A DNA stretch of 16,051 nt from assembly GCA_016303085.1 (NCBI GenBank), contig JAEDMI010000030.1, positions 1-16,051 of the forward strand, read 5' to 3'. Under the pieces are notes generated by a model. It had not been told where the DNA came from, ran no database searches, and worked only from the letters and a program-made list of their open reading frames with translations. Made by a program: the position numbers and the translations under genes. This DNA is from Acetatifactor sp. Its GTDB lineage: Bacteria > Bacillota > Clostridia > Lachnospirales > Lachnospiraceae. Within the stretch, counting starts at the first letter, position 1, and each line of letters begins with the position of its first letter. Positions 15,155 to 16,051 of the stretch are shown here, piece by piece.

Positions 15155-15180
15155 AAACAGTTCAGTAAGCTAACCTGTTT
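15155..15180. terminator. Weak hairpin across the convergent stops
   Basis: AAACAG (15155-15160) pairs with CTGTTT (15175-15180) around a 14-nt loop; the stem spans the stop of the exonuclease gene and lies immediately after that of the plus-strand gene. It is short and has only a brief T run, so termination is uncertain. Confidence 0.25.
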
Positions 15181-15863
15181 CGAATGATGTCAGTCAGGCG
15201 GCTTGCCTCGCTTCGGCTCAGCATTTCCACATCTGCGTCCACAACTATTTTATGTTGCCCGATGAGCTTGTATAACCGTTCTTTTTGTGCCTTTGAAGCC
15301 GGCTGGTCTCTTTTAACTTTATAAATAAGAGGTTTAGGGCAGAACAACTCCTCCTCTGTCGAAAAGAAATCCTCTTTCAACCTGCGATACAGAATATCTG
15401 TTGCTTCCGCATCTGCCAGAGCTCTGTGAGCATGATGGGAAATTCCGTAATACCCGCAGAGAAAGTCCAGACTTCTGCTCTCCAGAGACTGTAAATATTT
15501 TCTTGCTATCTTTAAAGTGTCCACCGCACTCTTTTCAAAGGTCAGCTTCTGATTTACCGCGGCCTTTTTCAAAAAAGAAAAATCAAACAGTACACTGTGT
15601 CCCAAAAGGGGCAGTTCTCCCAGAAACAACTGCAAATCGGGAAATATTTCAGCAATTGTCGGTGCATCTGCCAAGTCCTCATCACGGATTCCGGTAAGGT
15701 CCGTGATTCGCTGTTCCAGCTTTCTGCCGGGATTGACATAGGTGGAAAATCGTTCCTTGATTTCTCCGCCCACTACCTTTACCGCTCCGATCTCAATTAT
15801 TTTATCTGTCTTGGGGTTCAACCCCGTTGTTTCAAGATCAATGCTAACGTATGAATCCATCAT
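15162..15863 (-). CDS. PolC-like DEDDh 3'-5' exonuclease
   Basis: This is a 233-aa nuclease of the DnaQ/PolC epsilon superfamily. Exo I is SIDLETTG (catalytic Asp9 and Glu11), Exo II is GHSVLFDFSFL (Asp94), and Exo III is HRALADAEAT (His146 and Asp151), the complete DEDDh set that binds two metal ions. The nuclease domain covers about residues 1-165. The rest is a charged linker and a helical tail of about 45 residues (PASKAQKERLYKLIGQHKI) found on some stand-alone exonucleases. Its role is likely DNA repair or nucleic-acid trimming, not replicative proofreading, since it is not joined to a polymerase. It starts at the first of two ATGs (AAAGG 10 nt upstream), overlapping the upstream stop as ATGA. 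Confidence 0.9.
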   Translation of the reverse strand: MMDSYVSIDLETTGLNPKTDKIIEIGAVKVVGGEIKERFSTYVNPGRKLEQRITDLTGIRDEDLADAPTIAEIFPDLQLFLGELPLLGHSVLFDFSFLKKAAVNQKLTFEKSAVDTLKIARKYLQSLESRSLDFLCGYYGISHHAHRALADAEATDILYRRLKEDFFSTEEELFCPKPLIYKVKRDQPASKAQKERLYKLIGQHKIVVDADVEMLSRSEASRLTDIIRNRLAY

Positions 15864-16051
15864 TTTTGTGTAACCTTTATGTCCTGTGTTTTTGCCTCAT
15901 AGTTCAAAGGATTTCTGTGTTGATAATCAAAGAGCACATCATGGGGCTCCGGGTAAGCAAAGGGCTCCAGATGGGTCATCTTTTCAAGCTGTCTGCTGTC
16001 ATACCCTTCATAGTCCGGCAGATATCGGCGCTCGGCTTCCTCCCGCCGATA
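15860..16051 (-). CDS. Unidentified protein, C-terminal 63 residues only
   Basis: The minus strand is open from the right edge to TGA at 15860-15862, giving 63 residues that include YLPDYEGYDSRQLEKM and EPFAYPEPHDVLFDYQHRNP. The stop overlaps the exonuclease start (ATGA), so the two are co-translated. The segment is hydrophilic with many aromatic and proline residues and no membrane helix. The family cannot be told from this tail. Confidence 0.6.
   Translation of the reverse strand, partial: YRREEAERRYLPDYEGYDSRQLEKMTHLEPFAYPEPHDVLFDYQHRNPLNYEAKTQDIKVTQK

Noticed and set aside
1..16051. CRISPR array, tRNA, rRNA, phage or defence genes
   Set aside because: No regularly spaced repeats, cloverleaf-like or rRNA sequences, and no Cas, toxin-antitoxin, restriction or recombinase motifs were seen in any credible frame.

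Overview
The window looks like chromosomal DNA from a low-to-mid-GC anaerobic Firmicute, most probably a gut member of the Lachnospiraceae/Clostridia. The reasons are strong AGGAGG-type ribosome binding sites, genes packed with ATGA, GTGA or TGATG stop/start overlaps, and characteristic families: a VanW/G5 wall protein, a Gld-type ABC system, a GPH sugar symporter, a stand-alone AIR-synthase-like protein and a PolC-like exonuclease. This assignment rests on gene content; no rRNA or other phylogenetic marker is present. No tRNA, rRNA, CRISPR array, phage or intact insertion sequence was seen.

Left end (1-1445): the 3' part of a GH20-type beta-N-acetylhexosaminidase on the plus strand, closed by a hairpin that probably terminates transcription from both sides. 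Next (1484-5308, minus strand): a three-gene ABC system in the order ATPase, permease fused to a GldG-like domain, DUF4340 protein. Upstream of it on the same strand (5394-7765): a GPH sugar:cation symporter followed by an unusual GH2-like protein with no catalytic barrel. A 278-bp intergenic region (7766-8043) carries a chain of short palindromes and separates this unit from a divergent plus-strand gene.

The plus-strand gene (8044-9185) is an Eis-like GNAT acetyltransferase split into two reading frames. The break lies exactly at an A AAG GGC heptamer, followed after 8 nt by a small stem-loop. It is either a broken gene or a candidate for programmed -1 frameshifting.

From 9182 to 14478 seven minus-strand genes run head to tail: a 34-aa membrane peptide, a VanW/G5 protein, an AIR-synthase/HypE-like protein, an Lrp/AsnC regulator, a class I/II aminotransferase, the tRNA methyltransferase TrmL and a stand-alone Hpt domain. 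A near-consensus sigma-A promoter (TTGCCA-17-TATAAT) sits just upstream of the small peptide gene, inside the beginning of a divergent plus-strand gene (14537-15154) for an unrecognised membrane-anchored helical protein. The right end holds a PolC-like DEDDh exonuclease and the 3' end of an unidentified minus-strand gene that overlaps it.

Most of the window is ordinary accessory metabolism, envelope and housekeeping. The items most worth following are the frameshifted acetyltransferase, the barrel-less GH2-like protein beside the sugar symporter, the palindromic intergenic repeat, and the small-peptide/VanW operon start.
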